This document shows positions 24,679-34,120 of a stretch of 64,000 nt of DNA, in pieces. Every line of letters begins with the position of its first letter. Positions within the stretch are counted from its first letter, which is position 1. The translations under genes and the position numbers were made by a program. The stretch is from positions 2,914,001 to 2,978,000 of the forward strand of contig NZ_CP146284.1 in NCBI RefSeq assembly GCF_023744375.2. The letters run 5' to 3'. Origin of the DNA: Parabacteroides sp. AD58 (lineage in GTDB: Bacteria; Bacteroidota; Bacteroidia; Bacteroidales; Tannerellaceae). The notes under the pieces were generated by a model that saw only the letters and a program-made list of their open reading frames with translations, searched no databases and was not told the origin of the DNA.

Positions 24679-27084
24679 TTATTTTTTCTTCTTCTTTTCG
24701 TTTCCGTATCCGTAACCATAGCCATAGCCGTAGCCATAACCGTATCCGTAACCATAGCCGCCGTGATGGCCTTTCACGTAGTTCAGCACCAGCGAGAATT
24801 TCGGGAAACGGCGGGCAATCATCTCCAGCGCGGGGATCTGACGGCGGTCGAGTACACCGGCACGGATCACACAGATGGTCAGGTCGGCCAGACGGGCCAC
24901 AATCTGCGCGTCGGCAACCAGGCCGGCGGGCACATTATCCAGCAGGATATAATCGTAGCGCGAACGCAATTCCGTAATCAGGGCGTCCAGGCGTTTGCTC
25001 TGCAGCAGTTCGGCCGGGTTGGGAGGAACCGGACCGGCATGGATGACATCCAGACCGGGAACGAGTTCGTCGCTGCAAATCAGTTCCGCAACGTCTGTCA
25101 CTTTTCCGGACAGGAAGTTCGTGATACCTTCTCCGTGGTATCCGGCCTGTTTACCTAAGGTTCCTTTACGGATATCCAGGTCGAGGAGGACCACTTTCTG
25201 GTGGGTCAGTACCAGGCTGGCTGCCAGGTTAGACGAGATGAAGGTCTTGCCGGCTCCTGCGTTCATCGAGGTAAACAGCAGTACCTGCATGTGTTCGTCA
25301 CCCCCACGCATGAAGTCCATGTTGGCACGCAGGATACGGAAGGCTTCCGAAACGGCATCGCGGCTTCCTTCTTTCACCACCAGTTTTTCCTGGTTCTTTT
25401 CCAGGGCGGGGATTTCGCCCAACAGCGGAAGGGCTGTCCGGTCTTGTACGTCTTTCATCGAACGGACGCGGGTATCGTTAGCCCAGCGCAACCACAGGAT
25501 ACCGGCCGGAATGGCCAGTCCCAGGATAAAGCCTGCCAGCAGTATCATGGCCGACTTCGGGGCGATTGGGGCAGAACTTCCCGTCGCTTCGTCGAGCACA
25601 CGCATGTTGCTCTCCGTCATCGCCTGTGTCAGGGCATTCTCTTCCCGTTTGTTCAACAGGAAGAGGTAGAGGGCCTCCTTGATCTTCTGCTGACGTTCTA
25701 CGGAAAGCACATATTTCTGCTGGGTCGGTACGGCCGAGATACGCTTGGTGATCTGTTCTTCCTGCATCCGCAGGTTGTCGCTCTTGATATCGAGGCTGAC
25801 AATCAGGTTGTCGATGGCCCGGATGATCGTCTGCTTCATGGCCCCCAAATTGTTGTTCAGGTCCATGACAACCGGGTTGCGGTTACTGCTGTTGCTGATT
25901 AACCGGTCACGTTTCAGCAGGGTTTCGTTGTACACGGCGATCTGCTGTTCGATATTCGCGTCGGAGATACCGGTGTTGGCCGGGATCAGGTCTGAGGCTT
26001 TCTTCGGGTCCGACAGGTATTCACGGATGTATTTGGCCATCGTCAGCTGGTTCTCGACCATCACCCCTTCCTGTTGGAAGCGGCTGGTAGACTCCAGGTA
26101 CATGCCGGATTCGGAGGTGATATCCGTCAGACGGTTTTCCTGTTTGAACTTTTCGATATCGGCATCTACGCTGCCTAATTCCTTTTCAATGATCACCAGT
26201 CGTTCGGCAATGAACTCCGAGGTGTTGACGGTGATCTGGTTCTTGTCGTCGATGGCGGCTTCGTTATATACGGCGATCAGGGTATTCAGCACATCTTCGG
26301 CCCGCGCGATGGAGACATCCTGCAGGGTCAGGTTGATGATGGTCGACGTCTTGGAAGCCAGGCTGGTCTGCAGGTTGTTCTGATAGCTTTTCGCCACGGC
26401 TTCGAGGTTCGATTTACGGACCTGGATGGGGGTGTTGTAATATTGATCGGTATAGTAGAAACTCGGGTTGACAACCACCTTGCCGACAGGAGTCGCTATC
26501 GTATCTTTTAATGTCGCTTTTACCTGCTCAGCAATTTTCTGTTCTTTCCCCTGTTCGTTGGTCACCACGAAATCAGAGAGCAGTACTTCGTTTTCGTTGA
26601 GCGGTGTTGCCTGCAGAGCGAATGTCTGGCTGTTTTCGGCTTCGGGGAACGACAGCAGCACAGGCGACTGGCGGTATAATTCGATTTTGCGGAGTCGTGG
26701 CTGGATGGTATAGCTGACATCCAGGTGCAGGCGTTCTGCCACTTTCTCCATCAGACGGTAGGTCTTGAATACCAGCACTTCGTTGTCGACATTGTTCTTG
26801 AATCCCAATGAGGTCAGGTCGGTCGAGAAACCGAAGTCGTTGGCCATACTGCCATTCTTGTTGTCTTCTTTAATCATGACCGAAGCGGTACGGGTGTACA
26901 CCCGGGGCGCTTGCAGCAGGTAGAGATAAGCCAATCCCATGCAGGCGACCAGCGATAGTACAAACCATTTCCAGTTGGTCAGGCAGATGTGCAGCAGATC
27001 CATCAGGTTCAGTTCGTTGCCGCTTTCTTCCTTCCATTCCCGATCTCGCGGTTGTGGGTTGTTTGAGTAATCTGTTTGATTCAT
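24679..27084 (-). CDS. Wzc-type polysaccharide co-polymerase and tyrosine autokinase with a (YG)9 tail
   Basis: The 801-residue protein has an N-terminal Wzz domain between two membrane helices (WFVLSLVACMGLAYLYLL near residue 40 and MILLAGFILGLAIPAGILWL near residue 515), a coiled-coil GNVR-type region and a cytoplasmic BY-kinase. Kinase motifs are the Walker A NAGAGKTFISSNLA, Walker A' VVLLDLDIRKG and Walker B YDYILLDNVP. The C-terminus is nine Tyr-Gly repeats followed by NEKKKKK, in place of the usual scattered tyrosines. The repeats use different codons, so they are not simple DNA slippage products. Together with Wza and the phosphatase it controls chain length and export of a surface polysaccharide. 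Confidence 0.95.
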   Translation of the reverse strand: MNQTDYSNNPQPRDREWKEESGNELNLMDLLHICLTNWKWFVLSLVACMGLAYLYLLQAPRVYTRTASVMIKEDNKNGSMANDFGFSTDLTSLGFKNNVDNEVLVFKTYRLMEKVAERLHLDVSYTIQPRLRKIELYRQSPVLLSFPEAENSQTFALQATPLNENEVLLSDFVVTNEQGKEQKIAEQVKATLKDTIATPVGKVVVNPSFYYTDQYYNTPIQVRKSNLEAVAKSYQNNLQTSLASKTSTIINLTLQDVSIARAEDVLNTLIAVYNEAAIDDKNQITVNTSEFIAERLVIIEKELGSVDADIEKFKQENRLTDITSESGMYLESTSRFQQEGVMVENQLTMAKYIREYLSDPKKASDLIPANTGISDANIEQQIAVYNETLLKRDRLISNSSNRNPVVMDLNNNLGAMKQTIIRAIDNLIVSLDIKSDNLRMQEEQITKRISAVPTQQKYVLSVERQQKIKEALYLFLLNKREENALTQAMTESNMRVLDEATGSSAPIAPKSAMILLAGFILGLAIPAGILWLRWANDTRVRSMKDVQDRTALPLLGEIPALEKNQEKLVVKEGSRDAVSEAFRILRANMDFMRGGDEHMQVLLFTSMNAGAGKTFISSNLAASLVLTHQKVVLLDLDIRKGTLGKQAGYHGEGITNFLSGKVTDVAELICSDELVPGLDVIHAGPVPPNPAELLQSKRLDALITELRSRYDYILLDNVPAGLVADAQIVARLADLTICVIRAGVLDRRQIPALEMIARRFPKFSLVLNYVKGHHGGYGYGYGYGYGYGYGYGYGNEKKKKK

Positions 27085-27120
27085 CGATGTGAGGTTTATC
27101 TGTTCGACAGTATTTTATTC

Positions 27121-27915
27121 TTACTTTAAGACGGTTACCAGCAGGGAGGCGACAGCAGCCAGTACGGATACGGCCGACAGCCAGACGCTGACTGAGTTGT
27201 TCTGGTTGATATCCCGTTGTCCGGCCTTGGCCTTGTTCGGTTCGACATAGACGATATCGTTCTGCTGCAGGTAATAGCACGGTGAGGTAAAGATATCCGA
27301 CGAACGCAGGTCGTGGAACAGGATGGTCCGTTTGCCATTTTCCTCACGGATGACGGCTACACGGTCACGGCGTCCGTAGATGGTCAGGTCGCCTGCCATA
27401 CTTAAGGCTTCCAGCAACGTAATACGGTCGCCCGTGATGGTAAACGAACCCGGACGGGCCACTTCACCCATGACGGATACCTTGTAATTCAGAAACTGAA
27501 CCGTTACAACCGGGTCTTTAATGTAATCTCCACTGATTAATTTCTCTTTGATTAAATCCCGTAATTCCAGGCGGGAAAGACCGGCTACATGCAGTTTTCC
27601 CAAGATCGGAAAGTCAATATCACCATTTGTATCTACCAGGTAGCCCAATACACGCTGCTGACCGGAGCTCTCGCTACCGATCTGGTACGTGATCAACGGC
27701 ATATTAAAAGGTAATGCCAGCTCGGGGTCCTTGCTGTTCACCATGATGGAAAGCAAGTCATCTTCATGAATAAATACTTCATATTTTCGTTCGATATCCT
27801 GTTGCTTCAAGGGAACTACATCTTGCAGATATACCACCTCTTTTGTTGAGTTACAGGCTGAGAACAGGATGACCCAGCTTAACAACATCCATTTCGTGAA
27901 CTTTCCGATTCGCAT
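27121..27915 (-). CDS. Wza-type polysaccharide export outer-membrane lipoprotein
   Basis: The 264-residue protein has a lipoprotein signal ending in LFSACNS, the poly-export domain (EDLLSIMVNSKDPELALPF and DTNGDIDFPILGKLHVAGLS) and one SLBB-type domain (VSVMGEVARPGSFTI). The C-terminus is hydrophobic (SVWLSAVSVLAAVASLLVTV). Wza forms the outer-membrane channel for capsule or exopolysaccharide. It is shorter than Escherichia coli Wza (about 380 residues), in line with other Bacteroidetes members. It is upstream of wzc in the same operon with a 36-base gap. Confidence 0.93.
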   Translation of the reverse strand: MRIGKFTKWMLLSWVILFSACNSTKEVVYLQDVVPLKQQDIERKYEVFIHEDDLLSIMVNSKDPELALPFNMPLITYQIGSESSGQQRVLGYLVDTNGDIDFPILGKLHVAGLSRLELRDLIKEKLISGDYIKDPVVTVQFLNYKVSVMGEVARPGSFTITGDRITLLEALSMAGDLTIYGRRDRVAVIREENGKRTILFHDLRSSDIFTSPCYYLQQNDIVYVEPNKAKAGQRDINQNNSVSVWLSAVSVLAAVASLLVTVLK

Positions 27916-28104
27916 ATTTCTGATTTGTTTGTCTGATGATTCCGGTCCAGGCCCCGGAAAATGATATTCTATATGGCTTATAACCCGTTTACGGGAAAAT
28001 TTGTTTATAATAGGATTCTATTTTAGGCAAATACGAAGACACGGACCGCGGGTAAATGGGTTACCCGAAGTACCGTGCCTCTTATGTGACAAGAAAATTC
28101 CAGT

Positions 28105-29316
28105 TTATCCGATGTTACCACCTGAGTGATCCGGAGTCAGCGATCCGTGTTCGTAGGTGATCTTCATGGAAACACCCTGATATACCTTGACCGGAACGCT
28201 GATGGAAACCGGCTGTCCCTTAAACATCACGGTGACTGACATAGAAGAAGTCGATACGTTGTTCTCGACAGCTACTGTTGCTTTGGTATCACCGCTGATG
28301 CTGATATCATTCAGTTTTACCTGCTGGCTGGATACAGAGGAACTGCTACCTTTGGCGTTGCGGACCATACGGCTCAGTTCGGTAGCCAGTTCAGATGCGT
28401 CAGACTCACTCACGCCTGACAGGGCTGAGCGGACAATAGAGGCCAGATCTCCGTCGATTTCCCAACCGTTCTTCGATTCAACAGTCAGCGGAACCTGAAT
28501 AGCGCTTAATTTGCCCCGGTTGTCAAATTCCTGAGAAGCTCCGGCTTCGGTAGAAGCGGCTTTTGCGCTCCAGGTAGCTTCTACACCAAACGCGTGGTTG
28601 GAGAAGTGAGTCAGTTCACCGGTATATTCCCCTGTTTCCGGATCGACAGTCATGTCGCTTTCGGCCTTCCAGGTACCGTTGTCTTCTACATAATGCTTCA
28701 TGTTGGCAAAATACAGGTCGGAGCTTGTGTTACGGGCTACCTTGATTTTAACCGGTTTCTCGAATTGCTGTCCGTCGGGCGTACAGTAGATGGCTGAAAG
28801 AGCACCCAAATTATCGATCTCGGCACGTGTCGTAAATTCGGTGATAGACACTTCTGTAGCCGTCGTTACGGATTGAGCCTCGAAGGAAAGAGTCGTATAT
28901 TCGTCACGGCTTTCCAGGATGTCCAGTCCACCGTCGGGAGTCAAAGATACCGACGCGTTCTGCGGAGTCAGTTCAAAATCTAAAGAGGTAACATCAGCAG
29001 CGACTGCTGTGACTTGAGAAGAAGAAGACATATAGCCTTCTTTTGACGCTGTAACGGTTACAGTGCCGGCATTTCCGATAGCTAATGTATAGTTTCCTTC
29101 GCTGTCTGTCGTAGCTGTAACATCGCCCGAAGCGACTGTTACGTCAGCCAATGGTTTTCCCATTTCCATTACTCGACCTGAAACATAAGCTTCAATCTTG
29201 GTTTCCACTTGTTCCGGAGTCTGTGTTACTTCATCTTCATCTTTACAGGATGACAATGAAACGCTTGTGCTCAATAACAGGGCAAAAGCAAATGCACCCG
29301 TCAAATACTTGTTCAT
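28105..29316 (-). CDS. Secreted lipoprotein with carboxypeptidase-regulatory-like (Ig-like) domain
   Basis: The 403-residue protein has a signal peptide with lipobox (VSLSSCKD, Cys about residue 24), an N-terminal beta-sandwich of the carboxypeptidase-regulatory type (YVSGRVMEMGKPLADVTVASGD, in parts, then DSEGNYTLAI), and a longer, Ser/Thr-rich region without a family I can name. The C-terminus ends in LTPDHSGGNIG. It is probably surface exposed. It lies upstream of wza in the same direction with a 190-base gap that contains no gene and may hold a separate promoter. A link to polysaccharide export is suggested only by position. Confidence 0.8.
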   Translation of the reverse strand: MNKYLTGAFAFALLLSTSVSLSSCKDEDEVTQTPEQVETKIEAYVSGRVMEMGKPLADVTVASGDVTATTDSEGNYTLAIGNAGTVTVTASKEGYMSSSSQVTAVAADVTSLDFELTPQNASVSLTPDGGLDILESRDEYTTLSFEAQSVTTATEVSITEFTTRAEIDNLGALSAIYCTPDGQQFEKPVKIKVARNTSSDLYFANMKHYVEDNGTWKAESDMTVDPETGEYTGELTHFSNHAFGVEATWSAKAASTEAGASQEFDNRGKLSAIQVPLTVESKNGWEIDGDLASIVRSALSGVSESDASELATELSRMVRNAKGSSSSVSSQQVKLNDISISGDTKATVAVENNVSTSSMSVTVMFKGQPVSISVPVKVYQGVSMKITYEHGSLTPDHSGGNIG

Positions 29317-29568
29317 ACGTTTTCTGTTTATAATTAATATTTCCTATATCTATTTTTACCAGCTCAATCTGGTCGTTTAATCCATTGCATTAATCTTTGC
29401 CTAAAACAGTTTTTATGACCCTTTACCCACCGTATAACACATAGATTGCCACAAAATTAGTGAATAGTTTGATTCGATCACTCTTTTTCTTGTAAAAAAC
29501 ATGAATTTACCTTCAAATAGATGATTCAGTGCTCATGGAGGCACCGTATTTTCCCGTTTTTCCCCGGT

Positions 29569-30807
29569 TTACTGACGGAGTAATTGCTTCCGTACAAAAT
29601 CCGGGTTATAGAAGCGGTTGCTCCGGCTCACCACCGGATCGGTCTGGTACCGGCGTCCTAGCCGTCTTTCTGCATATTCATTACCGCTCTGGGCTTCATA
29701 TGTCAGTCCCCAGTATTCCGGCAGGCGTACCCGTACGGCTTTTCGCCGCATCCGTTTTTTCCGGGGCAGGGGAACCGAGAAACTGAAACCGCCGTTGGCT
29801 TCGCCTCCCGAGACCATCGCAAAGAGGCCGACCGTTGTCTCCCCGAAATGGCGGACACAGTCCAGACGGGCTCCATAATCGCCATAGATATACCGCTCGG
29901 CGGTGAGCTCCAGCTCCAGCTGGTAATGGGGTTCGAAATAACGCCCCCATACGGCCCCGCTGAGACGTTCCCACCGGCTGACCTGCCAGTGTCCGTCTTG
30001 TACCACCGAAGCGCCCGTCAGTCCGCCACGGGCTCCCAACAGCCAGCGGTCATCGGCTGTCCGCCAGGTCAGCTGCAGGTCGGCTCCGATCCGCTGCTGG
30101 GTGAAATTACCGACGGTAAGAGAAGCCATCCACCGCTTGGGCAGACGGACTTCCTGACGGAGGGTCAGTATGCCGGCCCGGATATAATCCATCTCGCCAA
30201 TCAGATTATTCCAGATCGGGAAAATCACCTGTCCGGTGAAGCTGGCTCCTTTCCACAGCTGCATCTCGATGGCGGGGGCGATATTGACCGAGGCCCCGTA
30301 GATCTTGTCCATCCAGGAATTCCGGAGCTGCAACTGCGGATAGATTACGAAGTCGACTTTCCCGGCACTCCGGTGTTCTGTTTTGGCATCCGAAAAATGA
30401 CGCATGGCTTCGTCGGTATCATACGTCAGCTCCAGGCTGTTGACGAACTCCGTCCATGTGACGCGTTCTTCCCGGTAATCGGTCCAGCTCCCGGCCGGTA
30501 CTGTGATGAGCAGTTGGGGCCATCCGTTCTCCAATATGACCAGGTGCGTTTCCTGTGTCAGTTCCTCCTGGGCGGCCAGCTGCCGCAATACTTCGGCCAG
30601 GCCCCGTACCGGTCCCCGGTACACGGGGTCTTCCCAGCAGAGATACACCCCTTCCGGACCGGCGGCTTCACGGATATTCTCCATGCCCAACTGCCTCAGC
30701 AGGGGAACATACGAGGCAGCGCCCGCCAGCCAGGGAAACAGGAACAGAAGGGCTGTCAGGAGCATCTGTCTCATTCGCTTATCATCGTTTCGTTTGTTCT
30801 TCATCAT
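29569..30807 (-). CDS. YjbH-like protein, C-terminal half type
   Basis: The 412-residue protein carries a signal peptide (RQMLLTALLFLFPWLAGAAS) and a beta-rich sequence that fits the C-terminal porin-like half of YjbH, with many Trp/Tyr/Arg beta-strand patterns and the phrases GYAIDARR-like absent but LRLPEYWGLTYE and FYNPDFVRKQLL present. YjbH proteins belong to Gfc/Yjb exopolysaccharide secretion systems. I chose the start at 30807 (4 bases after the previous stop). A longer frame upstream overlaps the previous gene, and an ATG at 30774 is another option. The two halves, joined in proteobacterial YjbH, are separate genes here. Confidence 0.75.
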   Translation of the reverse strand: MMKNKRNDDKRMRQMLLTALLFLFPWLAGAASYVPLLRQLGMENIREAAGPEGVYLCWEDPVYRGPVRGLAEVLRQLAAQEELTQETHLVILENGWPQLLITVPAGSWTDYREERVTWTEFVNSLELTYDTDEAMRHFSDAKTEHRSAGKVDFVIYPQLQLRNSWMDKIYGASVNIAPAIEMQLWKGASFTGQVIFPIWNNLIGEMDYIRAGILTLRQEVRLPKRWMASLTVGNFTQQRIGADLQLTWRTADDRWLLGARGGLTGASVVQDGHWQVSRWERLSGAVWGRYFEPHYQLELELTAERYIYGDYGARLDCVRHFGETTVGLFAMVSGGEANGGFSFSVPLPRKKRMRRKAVRVRLPEYWGLTYEAQSGNEYAERRLGRRYQTDPVVSRSNRFYNPDFVRKQLLRQ

Positions 30808-30811
30808 AGCG

Positions 30812-31594
30812 TCAATATAGTTTAACTTCATACCGGAGTCCGCCGCAGACGGCCTGCCAGTCATAACAGAAGACATGGAGAGAAAGATGTTTCCACAGTC
30901 GGATGGCTGTTCCCAGGTTGACGGCATCCGAATCGTACTCGACCATCAGCGACCAGTCCGGATAAAAGGCCGGACGATATTCCAGCCCGCCTAGAACCCC
31001 TTTTTTCTGGCTGCCGCTCCGAAACGGAATATGGCCGCCTACCGTAAGGCCTACCTGATGACCGCCCCAGCAGAAATGCTTGGTCCCCACCGCAAAGACC
31101 GATGAGAAGTAACGGTTTCCGCCCGAGTCTTCAAACATATTCAGCTGATTGGTTGTAAAAGCATCGTTCGAGCCTACCACAATGGCCGGCCACCATTTCC
31201 CTTCTTTCAACGGGCGGAGGCGGAGAGAGACCGAGCGGTCCTGGTTCCATTTGTGGTTATGGTCTTCTCCTGTTTTCAGCAAGGTACACCGGTAAGCGAC
31301 TTCCAGAAAAGGAAGGAAGGTCATGTTTACGAAATAATTACCGGAATGATAGCCCCAGGAGTCAGGCAAGATGGCCGCAGGCATGAAGTTGCCTCCGGCC
31401 ATAAACGTACCGTCCGGCTGCATATCGGCAGTCGGGATGTTCATCAGTCCGGTTGTTCCCATGCTGTATTGGGCCTGCAGGGGCGTCCAGCGCGCAGAAA
31501 GACTGCAGAAAAGGAACAGGAGCAGGAAGAGGTACGTTGTTTTTCTCCGGCCCTGTCCAGCAGCCTGACCGGAGATTTCATATTTCTTTTTCAT
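30812..31594 (-). CDS. YjbH-like protein, N-terminal half type
   Basis: The 260-residue protein has a long N-terminus with a signal sequence (TTYLFLLLFLFCSLSARW) and begins its mature part with YSMGTTGLMNIPTADMQPDGTF (in parts), the hallmark of the YjbH N-terminal domain. Further matches are EVAYRCTLL and the SGGNRYFSSVFAVGTK region. A perfect -7 element on the minus strand (31601-31608, TATCTTTG) lies only about 7 bases before this ATG, so the leader would be almost absent. The real start could be placed differently. It probably forms an outer-membrane partner with the next gene. Confidence 0.78.
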   Translation of the reverse strand: MKKKYEISGQAAGQGRRKTTYLFLLLFLFCSLSARWTPLQAQYSMGTTGLMNIPTADMQPDGTFMAGGNFMPAAILPDSWGYHSGNYFVNMTFLPFLEVAYRCTLLKTGEDHNHKWNQDRSVSLRLRPLKEGKWWPAIVVGSNDAFTTNQLNMFEDSGGNRYFSSVFAVGTKHFCWGGHQVGLTVGGHIPFRSGSQKKGVLGGLEYRPAFYPDWSLMVEYDSDAVNLGTAIRLWKHLSLHVFCYDWQAVCGGLRYEVKLY

Positions 31595-31625
31595 ACACCG
31601 CAAAGATAGCGATTATTTGTTTGCA

Positions 31626-32735
31626 TTATTCTACAACAAATCCGATTTTCCGCAGGAGGTCTTTCTCGGCAGGTGTAGCCTGTATAACCCGGTAAGCCAG
31701 CGGTTCGCGCGGATGGTCATAATGATTGCGTAACCATTCGAATGACGACGGGTCTTCACGCAGCCGCCTGTCGACAACCAGCGGGTCGAAGGTCTGCAGG
31801 AAGGCATTTTCTATGCGGTGGTCGGCAAACGAATCCAGGTTGATGACCGGATGAGCCGGAGCCGGTGGTACGACCTCGCCCAGGCGGTCGAAATGAATCC
31901 CGAAGAAACGCTGGATTTCTTCGAGGCACATACGGGTAGCCGTCGCTTTTCCATCGGCCGAGAATCCCGCAATATGAGGCGTAGCGATGGATACCCGGTC
32001 CAGCAGTTCCCGGCTGATCTGCGGTTCGTTTTCCCAGCAATCGAGTATTATCTCAGCTACAATACCTTTCTCGTGGGCTTCCAGTAATGCCCGGGTATCA
32101 TGAACGGCACCCCGGCAGCTGTTGATGAACCAGCAGCCCCGACGGACCTGGTTGAAGAAGGATTGGTCGGCCAGATGCCAGGTAGGATAGGAGCCTTCGC
32201 GTGTAAACGGGACATGGCAGGTGATGATATCGGCCCGGGCGGCCAGTTCCTCGAGGGAGACAAAGGCTTCCGGACCTTCGGCATCGGCTCTGGGCGGGTC
32301 ATTCCGCAGGATGGTCATACCGAAGAGGGAGGCCAGTTTCTCTACTTCTTTCCCCACATGTCCGACTCCGATGATGCCCAATGTCTTTCCCTGCAAGGAT
32401 TCTCCCCGGCGCAGGGCAATGCGCAACAGGGACGCCATGACATACTGGGCTACCGAAGGCGCGTTGCATCCCGGAGCGTTTTTCCAGGTGATGCCATGCG
32501 ATTCACAATAATGGATGTCAATATGGTCGAAGCCGATGGTGGCAGTGGTAATCAGCCGGACACGGCTGCCTTTCAGCAGGTCGGACGTGCATTTGTCGAT
32601 ACTGCGGACAATCAGCGCGTCTGCGTCTTTTACAATTTCAGGAGTGAATCCTTTGGCCGGAATATATACGACGTCGGCTACGGGTTCTGCAATCCCTTTC
32701 AGGAAGGGAATGGTATCGTCTGCTACTATTTTCAT
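31626..32735 (-). CDS. pdxB: Erythronate-4-phosphate dehydrogenase
   Basis: The 369-residue protein is a D-2-hydroxyacid dehydrogenase with the PdxB pattern: MKIVADDTIPFLKG start, ATIGFDHID, APGCNAPSVAQYV, the NAD site IIGVGHVGKEVEKLA, the active-site Arg in NSCRGAVHD, the Glu in CWENEPQI and the His in ATPHIAGFSADGK. The C-terminal PdxB dimerisation domain is present. It oxidises 4-phosphoerythronate in the DXP-dependent pyridoxal phosphate pathway. The start is set at 32735 because the longer frame upstream is not conserved-looking and enters the gap before the MFS gene. Confidence 0.95.
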   Translation of the reverse strand: MKIVADDTIPFLKGIAEPVADVVYIPAKGFTPEIVKDADALIVRSIDKCTSDLLKGSRVRLITTATIGFDHIDIHYCESHGITWKNAPGCNAPSVAQYVMASLLRIALRRGESLQGKTLGIIGVGHVGKEVEKLASLFGMTILRNDPPRADAEGPEAFVSLEELAARADIITCHVPFTREGSYPTWHLADQSFFNQVRRGCWFINSCRGAVHDTRALLEAHEKGIVAEIILDCWENEPQISRELLDRVSIATPHIAGFSADGKATATRMCLEEIQRFFGIHFDRLGEVVPPAPAHPVINLDSFADHRIENAFLQTFDPLVVDRRLREDPSSFEWLRNHYDHPREPLAYRVIQATPAEKDLLRKIGFVVE

Positions 32736-32785
32736 TTTGAGTTTTTTTGAGTTTGTACGTTTGTTTATGTTGGCCGAAAGCTCCG

Positions 32786-33985
32786 TTATCTCAGCTTTTC
32801 CCGATTGAAATGAGGTCCGGCTTTGAGCAGGAAGAAGACGGTGGATACGACGCTTAACACGGCTCCACACAAATAGGCATATTCAAAGCCACCAAAGGTC
32901 TGGGCGATGGAACCGCCGATCATCAGTCCGATACCGATACCCACATCCCAGCTGGTCAGATAGGTAGAAGTAGCCGTTCCCCGTTGGTTGTGGGCTGCCA
33001 GGTTGACAAACAGGGTATTGAATGCCGGGAACATGGTCCCGAAAGCGACACCTTGTGCCAGCGCGATACCGATATACAGATAGGAGCTGAAGACATGGTT
33101 CCACTCCATCAACAGATGTAAGGCTGAGAGGACGAAGAAGGTTACTACGGCTAAATACATCCCCAGGGAAATAACCAGCGTAATCCGCCCCTTATCGACC
33201 TGACGACCGGAGAACATGCGGGATACCGCCAGACCGATCGCCATGAAGGTGAAATACAGTCCGGGGTTGACTTCTATCCCGATTTCGTTGGCATACATGG
33301 CAACGTAGGTCGTCGTCATCCCATAAGGAATCGACAGCAGCAGCAGGGAAATACCGGCCCACACCCCCTTCTTCAGGAAGAAACGGTCGAGGGAAATGGG
33401 AATCCGCTGCACCGGTGCCTTATAGGGCGTTTTAACCAGGTAGGCCATCAGGAAACCGACGGTCCCGGTGATCAGTGAACAGGTAAAGATCGTCTGGTAG
33501 GAATAGACAGAATGCATGAACAGTCCGATCATGGGACCGAAGCTCATGGCCAGGTTGTTGGCCAGTCCGTAATAGCCGATTCCTTCGCCACGCCGAGACG
33601 ACGGCAGGATGTCAATCAGAATGGTATTGCCGGCTACCGTCACCATCCCGAAAGCCAGACCGTGCACGATACGGAGGGCGATGAAAAGCGTCAGACTGGT
33701 AGCCAGGATATAACCGCCGAAGATCGCTATAAAGATGAAATAAGCCAGCAGATACAGCGGACGGCGGGAAAACGTGTCCAGCAGATAACCGGAAAAGGGA
33801 CGAATACTCAGGGCCGCTATCGTATAACAGGAAAGGATAAAGCCGATCATCGTCTTTCCGGCCGCAAATTCTTCCTGCAGATAAAACGCCAGAATGGGTA
33901 ATATCAGGTAGAAGGCAAAATAAAGCAGAAAATTGGCCGCTAAGATATAACAGAAACTTGGCGTTACCATCTTGTCTTTTGACAT
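32786..33985 (-). CDS. MFS transporter
   Basis: The 399-residue protein has about 12 hydrophobic helices. The motif-A region between helices 2 and 3 reads GYLLDTFSRRPLYLL and is repeated in weaker form later (GRQVDKGRITLVISLG). Helix 1 begins CYILAANFLLYFAFYLILPIL. It resembles YfcJ/YhhS-type exporters. The substrate is unknown. The upstream region (33997-34120) has unusual RNA-like pairing, so expression could be controlled at the transcript level. It is followed by pdxB with a 50-base gap, but co-transcription is uncertain. Confidence 0.88.
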   Translation of the reverse strand: MSKDKMVTPSFCYILAANFLLYFAFYLILPILAFYLQEEFAAGKTMIGFILSCYTIAALSIRPFSGYLLDTFSRRPLYLLAYFIFIAIFGGYILATSLTLFIALRIVHGLAFGMVTVAGNTILIDILPSSRRGEGIGYYGLANNLAMSFGPMIGLFMHSVYSYQTIFTCSLITGTVGFLMAYLVKTPYKAPVQRIPISLDRFFLKKGVWAGISLLLLSIPYGMTTTYVAMYANEIGIEVNPGLYFTFMAIGLAVSRMFSGRQVDKGRITLVISLGMYLAVVTFFVLSALHLLMEWNHVFSSYLYIGIALAQGVAFGTMFPAFNTLFVNLAAHNQRGTATSTYLTSWDVGIGIGLMIGGSIAQTFGGFEYAYLCGAVLSVVSTVFFLLKAGPHFNREKLR

Positions 33986-33996
33986 AATCTTCTATT

Positions 33997-34120
33997 TTTT
34001 CAGATGCAACCAAATAAGTATAAGTCTCATATCCTCCTGCGCCATCGACTCCTTTTGATAAGCTGGAAGGCGCAGGCACAGCCGGCCGTTACCGGCATTC
34101 TGCCCTTAACTGCCTGCTAT
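33997..34120 (-). other. Structured leader region before the MFS gene (riboswitch-like or attenuator-like)
   Basis: On the minus strand an 8-bp closing stem GTCTCATA/TATGAGAC encloses two further stems, GCCGG/CCGGC and CCTGCGCC/GGCGCAGG, giving a multi-branch shape of about 100 bases. The 5' arm of the closing stem is inside the last codons of the upstream NSS transporter gene. The region ends about 40 bases before the MFS start. No known riboswitch consensus fits fully. Confidence 0.4.

Noticed and set aside
29848..30825. Open frame of 325 codons on the plus strand
   Set aside because: It is antisense to the YjbH-like gene, which has a signal peptide and family motifs. The plus-strand translation looks random.
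33997..34120. Assignment of the MFS leader to the cobalamin or SAM-I riboswitch class
   Set aside because: Only fragments of the consensus are present. The B12 box and the GCCACUG segment, or the SAM-I GGCAACC core, are missing.
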